In this document: piece by piece, positions 27,965 to 39,579 of the stretch
How the letters are laid out: each line of letters opens with the position of its first letter
Position numbering within the stretch: position 1 is the first letter of the stretch
Source of the DNA: Deinococcus arboris
GTDB lineage: Bacteria; Deinococcota; Deinococci; Deinococcales; Deinococcaceae
Assembly: GCF_009755355.1 (NCBI RefSeq)
Contig: NZ_WQLB01000005.1
Coordinates: 1-64,000 of the forward strand
Direction of reading: 5' to 3'
DNA length: 64,000 nucleotides
Program-made: the position numbers and the translations under genes
Notes under the pieces: model-generated
The model's database searches: none
The model's input: only the letters and a program-made list of their open reading frames with translations
Told to the model about the DNA's origin: nothing

Positions 27965-28285
27965 GGCGAGGAGTAAGGGAACCTTGTCTAGCGATCAGAT
28001 CGGAGGACCCGTTCAGAAGGGCGTGCTGCTCTGGCCCCATAGCAGAACCCAGCGCCAGGAAGAACCCCCGATGCGGAGGCAAGTGCCTGCTTGGAAACAG
28101 ATGCCTTGGCGGCATAGAGAACGAGGGAGCCCTCCTTTGCAAGGAGAACAGCCCTTAGCGGGCGCGCCTTTAGTCGGAGGACTGCGCCACCTCAGTGGCC
28201 TATCTGGATGCTCACCCGTCTGTTTCGCCGCCTCATCAGTTCATACACTCTGTGGCTTGCGGCTTCGATGCGCCCTAATCCTGTC
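27965..28285. other. 321-base gap, no gene seen
   Basis: The gap between the YqjF gene and the end of the TPR-like gene holds a small CTCCTT-TGC-AAGGAG hairpin near 28131. I see no coding signature, promoter for a plus-strand gene or recognised RNA in it. Confidence 0.5.
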
Positions 28286-29251
28286 TCAGTGGAGGGTCAG
28301 CGCAAACGGCGTCTCCAGGCCAGCCTGGGCCGCTTCCCGCGCCACCTGGGGAGCGTAGTTCAGGGCCAGCACGGCGCGGTAGGTGCGCTGCGCCAGTTCG
28401 CGGTTGCCCTGGGCGTCGCGCACCTGCCCCAGCCGGGCCAGCACCAGCCCTGCCAGGCTGCGCGGCAGGTCGTCGGTCAGGGCATGGGCGGCCTGTTCGA
28501 GCAGTGCGCGGGCCGGCGCCAGCTCGCCCACGGCCAGATACACCCCAGCGGCGGCGGCGTCCAGTTCGGCGCGCGGAGTGATCTCGTCACCGCTCTCGCG
28601 TTCCAGGGCCGCCAGCAAGGCCGAGAGGTCATCCTCCTCGCGCAGTTGCCAGGCGCGGTCGGCCAGCGCGCGGCGGCGGCTGAGGTCACCGGGGACAAAC
28701 GAGGTGGTGTCAGGCAGGCTGGCCTGAGGCAGCAGGCGCAGCAGGTCGGGCAGATCATCCAGAGGCACCAGAACGGCGCCGCTTTGGCCAGCCAGCGCGG
28801 CGGCCAGTTCAGTCAGGCGACGTGCCCGCCAGCGGGTGCCGGGGCCTTCATCCAGAGCGGCGCGCTCGGCCGTGGCCTGCGCCTGAAGCTGGGCCAGAAA
28901 GTCAGGGGCCAGGGCACCAGACAGACTGAGCGGGGCGGTGACCAGGGCGGCCAGTGCCGACTGGGCCTGCGCCGCCGCCCTCAGCCGCTCGCGGCCCTGG
29001 GGGTACTGGCTCAGAAAGCCCACCAGCGCTTCGTGTTCCGCGTCAGCCCAGTGCCACTCGGGGGCCAGGCCGTCCTGAACCGCAATGCGGGCCGCCGGCA
29101 GCGCGTCCCGCAGCGGGTGGTCCGGGTCGGGGCCAGAGGCCCACAGCACCTGAGGGGCACCCAGTTCACGCAGCACTTCAACCACGGTGCCCGCATTGAA
29201 CTGCGGCTGGAGGCGCAGCAGGTCACCCAGGTCCGGCACCAGGGTCAGCAC
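28286..29251 (-). CDS. Hypothetical protein with TPR-like C-terminal region
   Basis: A 321-aa soluble protein, not recognised. The C-terminal 120 residues ([22 protein letters not shown], then [21 protein letters not shown]) look like two or three tetratricopeptide helices, suggesting protein binding. It starts with GTG two bases after the relA stop, so it is translationally linked to the ppGpp enzyme. This coupling makes a role in the stringent response possible but is only context. Confidence 0.78.
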   Translation of the reverse strand: MLTLVPDLGDLLRLQPQFNAGTVVEVLRELGAPQVLWASGPDPDHPLRDALPAARIAVQDGLAPEWHWADAEHEALVGFLSQYPQGRERLRAAAQAQSALAALVTAPLSLSGALAPDFLAQLQAQATAERAALDEGPGTRWRARRLTELAAALAGQSGAVLVPLDDLPDLLRLLPQASLPDTTSFVPGDLSRRRALADRAWQLREEDDLSALLAALERESGDEITPRAELDAAAAGVYLAVGELAPARALLEQAAHALTDDLPRSLAGLVLARLGQVRDAQGNRELAQRTYRAVLALNYAPQVAREAAQAGLETPFALTLH

Positions 29252-29253
29252 GG

Positions 29254-31518
29254 TCAGGCGCCCGCCCCGTTGCGTTTGCGCCCGCCCACGCGCACCACGT
29301 CACTGACGCCCGGCACGCCCAGGATGGCGCGGCGCACCGCCTCCAGGTCGCTCTGGCCCGTGACGTGCAGGCGCAGGTGAATCACGGCGACCTCCTCTTG
29401 CCCCACCACCGCTTCGACCTTTGTGGGGCTGTGTTTTTCGCGGGCCAGCACGCCCAGCACGTCGGCCAGCAGGCCGGCGCGGTCAGGGCCAATCACGTCC
29501 ACATCTACCAGTGTGGTGCCGGGCGTACCCGCCTCCCAGGAGGCCGCCACGCAGCGCTCGGGTTCGTCCTTGAGCAGGCGAATCATGTTGGGGCAGTCGA
29601 TGCGGTGAACCGAGACGCCGCGCCCGCGCGTCAGGTAGCCCATCACCTGGTCGCCGCGAATGGGGTTGCAGCACTGGCTGAGCTTGGTCGTCGTGGTAAA
29701 GCCTTCCACGTACACGCCGCCCGGTTCGGGGGTGCGGGGCACCGGCACGCGCCGGCTGGTGGCCGCCGCCTGTTCCTGGGCCAGTTGCGGCGACAGCACA
29801 CGGCCCACGCCGCTGGGGGTCAGCTTGCCTGCGTGCAGCGCCTGATACAGGTCGTCGGGGTTGCGGGTGCCCAGCAACTTCTGGGTGGCGTCTTCAAGCA
29901 GTTTGGTGCGCATCAGTTGCCGCACGGCCAGCTGGCGCTTACGCAGATACCGTTCCAGCAGGTCGTGGCCGTGTTGCAGCGCCTCGCTGCGTTCCTGTTG
30001 CCGGAAGTGGTGCCGAATCTTGGCCCGCGCGCTGCGGGTGACTGCAAAGTTCAGCCAGTCCTTGCTGGGGTGACCGTTCTTGCTGGTCACGATTTCCACC
30101 ATGTCGCCGTTGCCCAGCTTATGAGACAGCGGCACAATCGAGCCGTTGACCCGCGACCCCACCGTGGTTTCCCCGATGCGCGTATGAATGTGGTACGCAA
30201 AGTCCACCGGGGTGCTGCCCGCCGGCAGGCTGATGGCCAGGCCCTTGGGGGTAAAGACCCGCACCCGCTGAGACAGGATGTCCACCTTGACGGCGTCCAT
30301 GTAGTCCGAGGCGTCGTTGATCTCGTTTTGCAGCTCGCGCAGCTGGGCAATCCAGTTTTCGCGGTCTTTCTGGGCCAGTTGACTGCCCTGCTTGTACATC
30401 CAGTGTGCGGCGATGCCGTATTCCGCGACCTCGTGCATGCGCCGCGAGCGAATCTGCACCTCAATCGGCTGGCCACTCTGGCTGATCACTGTGGTGTGCA
30501 GCGACTGGTAGCCGTTGGGCTTGGGCACCGCAATGTAGTCCTTGAAACGGCCCGGCAGCGGCGTCCAGATGGAATGCACAATGGAGACCGTGTGGTAACA
30601 GATGCGCTTTTCGCGGGTGGCCTCGGCCCGTTCGCGCCTCGCTTCATCGGTGCCGGGCGGCACCACAAGGTCGCGTGGGGTCAGCATCACGCGGATGGCC
30701 AGCAGGTCAAAAATCTGCTCCAGGGCCTTGCCCTCGCGCTTCATCTTGTTGTGAATGCTCCAGAGGTGCTTGCTGCGCCCGGCGATGTCAATGTCGGACA
30801 CCCATTCGGGCAGTTCCAGGTCGTCTTCCAGCGCGGCGCGCAGGTCGGCCACGGCGCGGGTAATCAGGGCCTCGCGCTCTTCCTGGCGGGTGCGCAGGCG
30901 CGACTGGAGGTAAGCGTAATCATCGGGATGCAGATACTGAAAACTCAGGTCTTCCAGTTCCCACTTCATCTGCCCTATCCCGAGCCGGTGCGCCAGCGGC
31001 GCGAAGATGTCCATCGTTTCTCGCGCAATTCGCACCTGCTTTTCGGGCTTCATGGACCCCAGGGTGCGCATGTTGTGCAGGCGGTCGGCCAGCTTGACCA
31101 CGATGATGCGGATGTCGCCCGTCATGGCAATCAGCATCTGGCGCAGGTTCTCGGCCTGCACGTCACGGCCCGTCTCGCTGACCTCGGCGGTCTGCGACCC
31201 CTGCTTGGACAGCTTGCTGACCTTGGTTTCCCCTTCCACGATGCGGCGCACGTCGGGGCCAAACTGGCCCTCTATGCCCTCGAAGGTGACGCCCTCGACA
31301 TCCTCGACCGTATCGTGCAGCAGCCCGGCCATGATGCTCTCGGTGTCCATGCCCAGCCGCGCCAGCACGACCGCCACCGCCACCGGGTGCGTGATATACG
31401 GCTCGCCGCTCTTGCGGTTGACCCCCTCGTGGGCGTCGCGCGCAAACTCATAGGCCCGCTCGATGCGCGCCCCGTCCTCTGCCGGGCGCGACGCGACCAG
31501 GGCGCGCAGCTCTCCCAT
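29254..31518 (-). CDS. relA: Bifunctional (p)ppGpp synthetase/hydrolase, RelA/SpoT family
   Basis: Makes and degrades the starvation signal (p)ppGpp. The 754-aa protein has an HD hydrolase domain near the N-terminus ([15 protein letters not shown], then HDTVED), the synthetase domain with RVMLTPRDL and [21 protein letters not shown], a TGS domain ([22 protein letters not shown]) and a C-terminal ACT domain ending near the stop. An intact HDTVED motif indicates that hydrolase activity is retained, so the protein is the Rel/SpoT type rather than synthase-only RelA. Start [10 protein letters not shown] at 31518 is preferred; ORF extension to 31587 is low-complexity. The TPR-like gene follows in the same transcript. 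Confidence 0.93.
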   Translation of the reverse strand: MGELRALVASRPAEDGARIERAYEFARDAHEGVNRKSGEPYITHPVAVAVVLARLGMDTESIMAGLLHDTVEDVEGVTFEGIEGQFGPDVRRIVEGETKVSKLSKQGSQTAEVSETGRDVQAENLRQMLIAMTGDIRIIVVKLADRLHNMRTLGSMKPEKQVRIARETMDIFAPLAHRLGIGQMKWELEDLSFQYLHPDDYAYLQSRLRTRQEEREALITRAVADLRAALEDDLELPEWVSDIDIAGRSKHLWSIHNKMKREGKALEQIFDLLAIRVMLTPRDLVVPPGTDEARRERAEATREKRICYHTVSIVHSIWTPLPGRFKDYIAVPKPNGYQSLHTTVISQSGQPIEVQIRSRRMHEVAEYGIAAHWMYKQGSQLAQKDRENWIAQLRELQNEINDASDYMDAVKVDILSQRVRVFTPKGLAISLPAGSTPVDFAYHIHTRIGETTVGSRVNGSIVPLSHKLGNGDMVEIVTSKNGHPSKDWLNFAVTRSARAKIRHHFRQQERSEALQHGHDLLERYLRKRQLAVRQLMRTKLLEDATQKLLGTRNPDDLYQALHAGKLTPSGVGRVLSPQLAQEQAAATSRRVPVPRTPEPGGVYVEGFTTTTKLSQCCNPIRGDQVMGYLTRGRGVSVHRIDCPNMIRLLKDEPERCVAASWEAGTPGTTLVDVDVIGPDRAGLLADVLGVLAREKHSPTKVEAVVGQEEVAVIHLRLHVTGQSDLEAVRRAILGVPGVSDVVRVGGRKRNGAGA

Positions 31519-31598
31519 TCCATGTTCGCCAGCGACCACGCCCCGCACAATAGCGCCTGACCGCGCAGGGGCTGCTGCGGCGCGCACCTTTCAGCACA

Positions 31599-31622
31599 GC
31601 ACCCACCGGGGGCGGTGGGTGC
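31599..31622 (-). terminator. Hairpin downstream of the 34-codon gene
   Basis: GCACCCACC (31599-31607) pairs with GGTGGGTGC (31614-31622), lying between the small gene's stop and the relA start. The minus-strand flank after it is CTGTGCTGAAAGG, with no T-run. Confidence 0.5.
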
Positions 31623-31658
31623 CGGGGATCAGTGAAGTGTGGTGGTCGGCTGCTTCTG

Positions 31659-31763
31659 CTAGCGGCGCTCGCGCACGCGAACAGGCACAGGCACGGGTTG
31701 TGGTTGCGGATTGCCCTGAAGCACTTCGCGCAGCCACTCGACAAATTCGCGCAGGCCCTTCAT
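31659..31763 (-). CDS. Small basic proline-rich protein (34 aa)
   Basis: A 34-codon gene reading MKGLREFVEW..., an amphipathic helix, then NPQPQPVPVPVRVRERR, a proline-valine-arginine tail, and TAG. TAGAAT ends six bases before the ATG, the leaderless promoter geometry seen at other genes here, which supports it as real. A hairpin follows its stop. It is unrecognised; possibilities are a small regulatory or ribosome-interacting peptide. No function is claimed. Confidence 0.5.
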   Translation of the reverse strand: MKGLREFVEWLREVLQGNPQPQPVPVPVRVRERR

Positions 31764-31891
31764 GGACCTATTCTAGAGACCCGCGTCTGACACAGATGGC
31801 ACGGGGCTTACGATGGGTTTATTCATGGAGGGAGGCTAAGGGGCACCCGCGCCGCCAGCCGCGCCGCGCCCCTGTACGATGGCTTCACCCG

Positions 31892-34267
31892 ATGCCTGCC
31901 CTGCGCGCTTCTGCCCTGCCGGCCACCCTGCTGCTGGCCCTCCTGCTGACGGCGGGGCTGCATGTGGCCTGGCTGATCTGGCGCTGGGGCCCGCCCGAGC
32001 AGGCGGCCTGGTACATCAACCTGCCCTACCTGCTGGTGATTGCGCTGTCGGCGGCGCTGGCGGGCCTGGCCTGGCGGCGCAGCGCGGCGCCGCAACGGCG
32101 GGGGCTGCGCCTCCTGACCCTGGCCCTGCTGGCCCTGACGCTGGGCGAGGGCGTGTGGGTGGCGGCCGAACTCCTGACAGCGGCCGTGCCGCCCATCTCG
32201 GTGGCGGACCTGCTGTACGGCGCGTATTACGTGCTGCTGGGCCTGGCCCTGCTGCGCCTGGCGCGCGTGAGCCTGCGGCCCCTGGAAACGGCCGGGCTGC
32301 TGCTGGACAGTGCCATCATCGTGGGGGTGGTGGGCATTTACGCCTGGTACGGCTTTTTGGGCGAGCTGGCGACCGACACCAGCACCCCGCTGTCCCAGCG
32401 CCTGGTGGCCCTGGCCTACCCCACACTGGACCTGGGCCTGCTGACCCTGGTGCTGCTGGCGGTGCGCGGGCGCGACGTGCGGTTTCCGGTGCTGCTGCTG
32501 GCCGCAGGCCTGGCCACCTACGCCGCCGCCGACCTGACCTACGCCCTATACAGCAGCCGAGGCCACTACGAGGCCGGGCAGTGGCTGGACGCCCTGTGGA
32601 CGCTGGGCACCGCAGCCCAGGCGCTGGCGGGGTGGTGGCTGCGCCGCGCGCCCCTCCAAGAGACGGGCGCCCCTCCCCCCGCAGGCCTGCGGAGGTTGCT
32701 GCGCGCCCTGCCCTACCTGGCGGTGGCGCTGTCCTGCGGGCTGCTGCTCCTGACCTTCGGCACCTCAACCCCGGCGGCGCGCGGCGTGGCCTGGGGAACA
32801 GTGGCGCTGTTTGCGCTGGTGATGTGCCGTCAAGCTGTGTCGTTTGTGGAAAACGCCCGCCTGAATCAAGAGCTTCGCACCTTTGCGCAGAAGCTGGAGG
32901 CCAGCCGCAATCTGCTGAGCCACCAGGCGTTTCACGACGCCCTGACCGGGCTGCCCAACCGCGCCCTGTTCCGTGACCGACTGGAGCAGGCGCTGGCCAC
33001 CGCCACCCGCTACCGCCAGCGGGTGGCGGTGCTGTACCTCGACCTGGACGGGTTCAAGCTGGTCAACGACACGCTGGGCCACGCGGCGGGCGACGAGTTG
33101 CTGGTGCAGGCCGCTGGCCGGATGCGGGGCTGCCTGCGCGAGAGTGACACCCTGGCGCGCATGGGCGGCGACGAATTCACGGTCATCCTGACGCATCTGG
33201 GGCAACCTGAAGATGCCGAACTGGTGGCTGGTCGCCTGGTTGGGGCGCTGGCCCAGCCCTTCGAGTTGGCCGGCGAAGGGGGCCAGGACAGTGGCCTGGC
33301 GGTGGTGACGGCGTCGATTGGCCTGAGCGTGTACGACGGCCACGCGCCAACTGAGCAGACGGGGCTACCCCCGAATGCCAGCACCCTGCAGCGCCGCGCC
33401 GACCTGGCCATGTATCAGGCCAAAACCCAGGGCAAGAACAGCTACCGCGTCTTTCACCCCGACATGGAAGCCACCGTCCACGCCCAGGAGCGCCTTGAAT
33501 CGGCCCTGCGCGGCGCGCTGGACCGTGGGGAGTTTACGCTGCACTATCAGCCGCAGGTGCGGGGCAGCGCCGTGACCGGCGTGGAGGCGCTGCTGCGCTG
33601 GACCCACCACGACCTCGGGGAAGTCCCGCCCGACCAGTTCATTCCGGTGGCCGAGGACAGCGCCATCATCCTGCCGCTGGGCGCCTGGGTGCTGGACCAG
33701 GCCGCCGCCCAGGCCGCGCGCTGGCAGGCGGCAGGCACGCCGCTGCGGGTGGCGGTCAATGTCTCGCCCCGCGAATTTGCCCAGAGTGACTTTGTCGAGC
33801 GGGTGCAGGGCACGCTGACGCGCCACCACCTGCGCGGCGAGTGGCTGGAACTGGAAGTCACCGAGCGCCTGGTCGTCCGCGACATTGAGGCCGCCGCCCA
33901 CAAAATCCGGCAGCTGCGCCGCCTGGGCGTGCTGGTGTCGCTGGACGACTTTGGCGCGGGCCATTCCGCGCTGAGTTCGCTGATGAAGCTGCCCATCAGC
34001 GCTCTGAAGATTGACCACGAATTCGTGGAGAACGCCGAGTTTCACGAGGGCGGACAGCAGCTGATTCAGGCGATTACCTCCGTGGCGCGCGCCATGAATC
34101 TGGCCGTGGTGGCCGAGGGGGTGGAAACGGAGCGCCAGTTGAATATGGTGCGCGCCCTGGGCTGCGACCAGGTGCAGGGGTTTCTCTTTGCGCGCCCCAT
34201 GCCCGCCGACGACCTGGCCCGCTGGCTGGCCGAGTGGCGCGCGGGCGGAGGCCAGGCGGGCGGCTAA
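31892..34267 (+). CDS. Membrane GGDEF-EAL cyclic di-GMP enzyme
   Basis: A 791-aa protein with about ten N-terminal membrane spans (residues 8-330), a short coiled linker, a GGDEF domain with intact GGDEF at 425-429 preceded by the inhibitory-site RESD five residues earlier, and an EAL domain with E565-A-L and DDFGAGHSALS. All key residues for both cyclase and phosphodiesterase activity are present, so it may be bifunctional. The span-rich N-terminus is a sensor of unknown ligand. The start at 31892 is chosen just before the first span. Its stop codon overlaps the end of repeat copy D. Confidence 0.92.
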   Translation: MPALRASALPATLLLALLLTAGLHVAWLIWRWGPPEQAAWYINLPYLLVIALSAALAGLAWRRSAAPQRRGLRLLTLALLALTLGEGVWVAAELLTAAVPPISVADLLYGAYYVLLGLALLRLARVSLRPLETAGLLLDSAIIVGVVGIYAWYGFLGELATDTSTPLSQRLVALAYPTLDLGLLTLVLLAVRGRDVRFPVLLLAAGLATYAAADLTYALYSSRGHYEAGQWLDALWTLGTAAQALAGWWLRRAPLQETGAPPPAGLRRLLRALPYLAVALSCGLLLLTFGTSTPAARGVAWGTVALFALVMCRQAVSFVENARLNQELRTFAQKLEASRNLLSHQAFHDALTGLPNRALFRDRLEQALATATRYRQRVAVLYLDLDGFKLVNDTLGHAAGDELLVQAAGRMRGCLRESDTLARMGGDEFTVILTHLGQPEDAELVAGRLVGALAQPFELAGEGGQDSGLAVVTASIGLSVYDGHAPTEQTGLPPNASTLQRRADLAMYQAKTQGKNSYRVFHPDMEATVHAQERLESALRGALDRGEFTLHYQPQVRGSAVTGVEALLRWTHHDLGEVPPDQFIPVAEDSAIILPLGAWVLDQAAAQAARWQAAGTPLRVAVNVSPREFAQSDFVERVQGTLTRHHLRGEWLELEVTERLVVRDIEAAAHKIRQLRRLGVLVSLDDFGAGHSALSSLMKLPISALKIDHEFVENAEFHEGGQQLIQAITSVARAMNLAVVAEGVETERQLNMVRALGCDQVQGFLFARPMPADDLARWLAEWRAGGGQAGG

Positions 34268-34400
34268 TACGGATTCCGTTTCTTCCGCCCTCCAAGCAGC
34301 ACCCCACTGCTTCACCAACTCCACGTCCGGAACCCGTTTTTTCCTGCTCGCTTCGCTCGGATTGAATCGTTATAAATAACGACTCAATTGGAATCCGTAT
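34267..34400 (+). repeat. MITE-like repeat, copy D, perfect 11-bp terminal inverted repeats
   Basis: A 134-bp element bounded by ATACGGATTCC (34267-34277) and GGAATCCGTAT (34390-34400), exact inverted ends. TA dinucleotides at both borders could be target duplication of the Tc1/IS630 type. The left end overlaps the stop of the GGDEF-EAL gene, and the right end supplies the last codons and stop of the converging ORF at 34384. The interior shares CCAACTCC, CCGGAA-CCGTTTT and CCTGCTCGCTTCGCTCGGATTGAATCG-type sequence with the other copies. Confidence 0.85.
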
Positions 34401-35082
34401 ACCTGGCCAGGGCGCGCAGGCGGCGTACCGTTGCAGCGGGCAGGGGGTGCCGGGCGCCCGGCAACGGCACCAGCAGCCCAGGCGCCTGCGGCGGCGCTGA
34501 AGAAAACAGCAGGAGGGCCGCCAGGCCTGCCCGGCCCCGCGCAAAGGCGCGGCTGTCCAGTCCAGAGGCGGCCGGGGCCCCAGCGGTCAGCAGGCGCAGC
34601 GCGGCTGACCACACGGGCGCGCCATCGGTGTCCGGGGGCAATACCACTGCCAGGACGTTGACGGCCCCAGCTGGCAGCTGGCCCACCTTGTCCGCCACGG
34701 TGCGGGCCAGCTTCAGGACCAACGTCGCCTGCGTGCTGGCGGGGCGCAGACGGGTCACTTCCACAAAGAAGCCGGGGCCCCCGTCCGGCGAGGCGACCTG
34801 AAAGTCCGGCCCCCGCCGGCCAGAGGCGGCCAGGGGTTCATAGACCAGCGTCCAGCGCCGCTCGCCCAGCAGCCAGGCGGCCAGACCCAGCTCGGCGGCC
34901 ACATCGGCCAGTTCCTCCGGGCCTGAGGCCTGGCGCAGTTTGCGCCGCACCTTGCTCTGGTGGTGGTCCAGAAAGGTCAGAAAAGGGCGTGAGGCCTCTG
35001 CCCAGGCCAGCAGCGGCGGCGCGAGGGGCAGGGCCGTTTCGCCGCACAGCCCCGCCACCAATTCGGTCACCCGCCTGCCCAT
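34384..35082 (-). CDS. Hypothetical protein, possible PD-(D/E)xK nuclease-like fold
   Basis: A protein of about 232 aa from ATG 35082 (MGRRVTELVAGLCGE). The stretch GRRGPDFQV...GFFVEVTRL has the spacing of a PD-(D/E)xK nuclease core (Asp in GPDF, then Glu in VEV), although the usual Lys is Thr. The remaining sequence is unremarkable. Longer in-frame starts (35190, 35295) would overlap the divergent gene at 35145. The last codons (TDSN) and the stop come from repeat copy D, so the natural C-terminus may have been altered by insertion. Function unknown; the nuclease idea is weak. Confidence 0.6.
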   Translation of the reverse strand: MGRRVTELVAGLCGETALPLAPPLLAWAEASRPFLTFLDHHQSKVRRKLRQASGPEELADVAAELGLAAWLLGERRWTLVYEPLAASGRRGPDFQVASPDGGPGFFVEVTRLRPASTQATLVLKLARTVADKVGQLPAGAVNVLAVVLPPDTDGAPVWSAALRLLTAGAPAASGLDSRAFARGRAGLAALLLFSSAPPQAPGLLVPLPGARHPLPAATVRRLRALARYTDSN

Positions 35083-35144
35083 AGGCTTCAGGGTAAGCCG
35101 CAGATGCCTCGTCCGGGTCAGACCCAACCTGAGAGAATAGGCCC

Positions 35145-36101
35145 ATGCTGCCCGCTCTTCAGCCGCGCTTTGTTCAGGAGCTGGCCTCATCCCAGCGCAT
35201 TCTGATTGCAGGCATGGGCGGCGGGTTCGATGTGTTTTGCGGCCTGCCCCTGTACTTCGCCCTGCGCGCCGAGGGCAAACAGGTGTTTCTGGCAAACTCT
35301 TCGTTCACGTCCTTTCTGCCCACTCTCGGGCGCGACCTGGCACCTGCCGTGGTGACCGTGACCCCGGACCAGAGAGTGACGCCTGGCGACTACTGTCCTG
35401 AATACTGGCTCAGCCGGTGGCTCCAGACGCAGGGCGAGCCCAGCACTGTGTATGCCTTTCGCCAGGTAGGTGTGCAGCCGCTCAAGACGGCGTACGAGGC
35501 CCTGTGCGATCACCTCACCATTGACACCGTGCTGTTGGTGGACGGCGGCACCGATTCCCTGATGCGCGGCGATGAGTCGGGCCTGGGCACGCCGCATGAA
35601 GACGCGACCAGTCTGGTGGCCGTCAATGAGTTGCGCGGCGTCAAAACACTGCTGGCCTGTCTGGGGTTTGGCGTTGACGCCTTTCACGGGGTCTGCCACG
35701 CCCACTACCTGGAGGCCACCGCCGAGCTGACCCGGGCCGGTGCCTACCTGGGGGCTTTCAGCCTCACGCCGGAGATGGCCCCGGTGCAGCGCTACCGCGA
35801 CGCCTGCGAGGCCGCCTTTCAAATGATGCCCCGGTACACCAGCATCGTGAACAGCAGCATTCTGAGCGCCATCGAAGGGCGATACGGCGACCACCATGCC
35901 AGCCCCCGCACTCACGGCAGCGAACTGTGGATTAACCCGCTGATGGGCCTGTACTGGACGTATGACCTGGGGGCCGTCGCCCGGCGACTTCAATATTACC
36001 GGCCGATGCTGGACACCCTGAGCCTGTCGGACGTGGGCCTGGTCATTGAACGCCACCGGGACGAGGTGCCGATCCGGCCGAGGGTGGAGATTCCAGTGTG
36101 A
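35145..36101 (+). CDS. DUF1152 family protein
   Basis: A 318-aa member of the DUF1152 family of unknown function. Family traits seen: GMGGGFDVFCGLPLYFALR near the start, LLVDGGTDSLMRGDESGLGTPHEDA near the middle, and the HGVCHAHYLE block. The glycine-rich start suggests nucleotide or cofactor binding. It is a single gene, divergent from the nuclease-like ORF, and its last 59 bases overlap the converging gene at 36043. A GAGAAT sequence six bases before the ATG is a weak -10. Confidence 0.88.
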   Translation: MLPALQPRFVQELASSQRILIAGMGGGFDVFCGLPLYFALRAEGKQVFLANSSFTSFLPTLGRDLAPAVVTVTPDQRVTPGDYCPEYWLSRWLQTQGEPSTVYAFRQVGVQPLKTAYEALCDHLTIDTVLLVDGGTDSLMRGDESGLGTPHEDATSLVAVNELRGVKTLLACLGFGVDAFHGVCHAHYLEATAELTRAGAYLGAFSLTPEMAPVQRYRDACEAAFQMMPRYTSIVNSSILSAIEGRYGDHHASPRTHGSELWINPLMGLYWTYDLGAVARRLQYYRPMLDTLSLSDVGLVIERHRDEVPIRPRVEIPV

Positions 36102-36549
36102 ACAGGTCCAGGGTCAGGTTCCAGAGCTGCCCACTCTGAACCGCAATGAGCGCCCCAGACGGCGCTTGCCAGAGCTGTCCTCCGTCCTCCTCTTTCTGGA
36201 GCGTGACGGCGATCCCCTCGGCCTGGCACCAGCGCAACAAGCGGTCTCTGTCTGGCACCCAATCGAAGCCGCACCAGTTGATGAGGTCGGACGGCTCGTG
36301 GGGCGCCGTAAGTTCCAGGCTGCTCAGCTGGCTGTCCACAAACCAGAACACGAGATTGCCGCGCATCAGGTAAAAGACGCCCTTGCCCACCCGCGAGGCA
36401 TCAAAAGGCACCCGGAAGCGTTCCAGCACATGTTCAATCCGGTCATCGTGACGCAAAGGCAACTTGTTCCGCACGGTCAGCAGGGTATGAAGAGAAATGG
36501 TTTTGAGGCGCGGCACCCCTCCATGCTGGGCGCCGCGCCTCAAATTCAC
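36043..36549 (-). CDS. Hypothetical protein (up to 168 aa)
   Basis: An unrecognised soluble protein. Conserved-looking sequence begins at RNKLPLRHDDRIEHVLERFRV and runs to the end. The exact start is uncertain: GTG 36549 is the longest option but lies within a 12-bp hairpin region that probably ends the upstream acyl-CoA dehydrogenase message; GTG or ATT codons near 36490-36515 are alternatives. Its 3' end overlaps the converging DUF1152 gene by 59 bases. Same strand as the dehydrogenase and carboxylase genes, 15 bases after the dehydrogenase stop, so it may be read through at a low level. Confidence 0.6.
   Translation of the reverse strand: MNLRRGAQHGGVPRLKTISLHTLLTVRNKLPLRHDDRIEHVLERFRVPFDASRVGKGVFYLMRGNLVFWFVDSQLSSLELTAPHEPSDLINWCGFDWVPDRDRLLRWCQAEGIAVTLQKEEDGGQLWQAPSGALIAVQSGQLWNLTLDLFTLESPPSAGSAPRPGGVQ
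36503..36544 (-). terminator. Long hairpin after the acyl-CoA dehydrogenase gene
   Basis: TTGAGGCGCGGC pairs with GCCGCGCCTCAA, a 12-bp perfect stem with a 15-17-base loop, 20 bases past the dehydrogenase stop. The minus-strand flank AACCATTTCTCTT is only mildly T-rich. Confidence 0.65.
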
Positions 36550-36563
36550 ATCTGCGTTTTGTC

Positions 36564-37766
<1,203 letters not shown>

Positions 37767-37846
37767 GGGGGGCTCCTGTGGAGGGGGAAGCGGGAAACGG
37801 TGCGGTCAGAGAGGTGACTGGACTGGGGGCGGTGCTGGCCGCCCGT

Positions 37847-39511
<1,665 letters not shown>

Positions 39512-39579
39512 TGCTGAGGACAGTCTAACAAACGCCCGTTAGGAGAAGTGGATGCCGCCTGACAGGTCCATACTGCGGC

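Larger units (their letters stand above)
31519..31891. other. 373-base divergent intergenic region
   Basis: It separates relA (minus) from the GGDEF-EAL gene (plus). It holds the hairpin at 31599-31622 and the 34-codon minus-strand gene at 31659-31763 with its -10 box, plus TACGAT at 31875-31880 as a possible -10 for the plus-strand gene. Confidence 0.6.

Noticed and set aside
29365..31560. 731-codon plus-strand ORF opposite relA
   Set aside because: Antisense shadow; no family features, whereas the minus strand carries complete RelA/SpoT domains.
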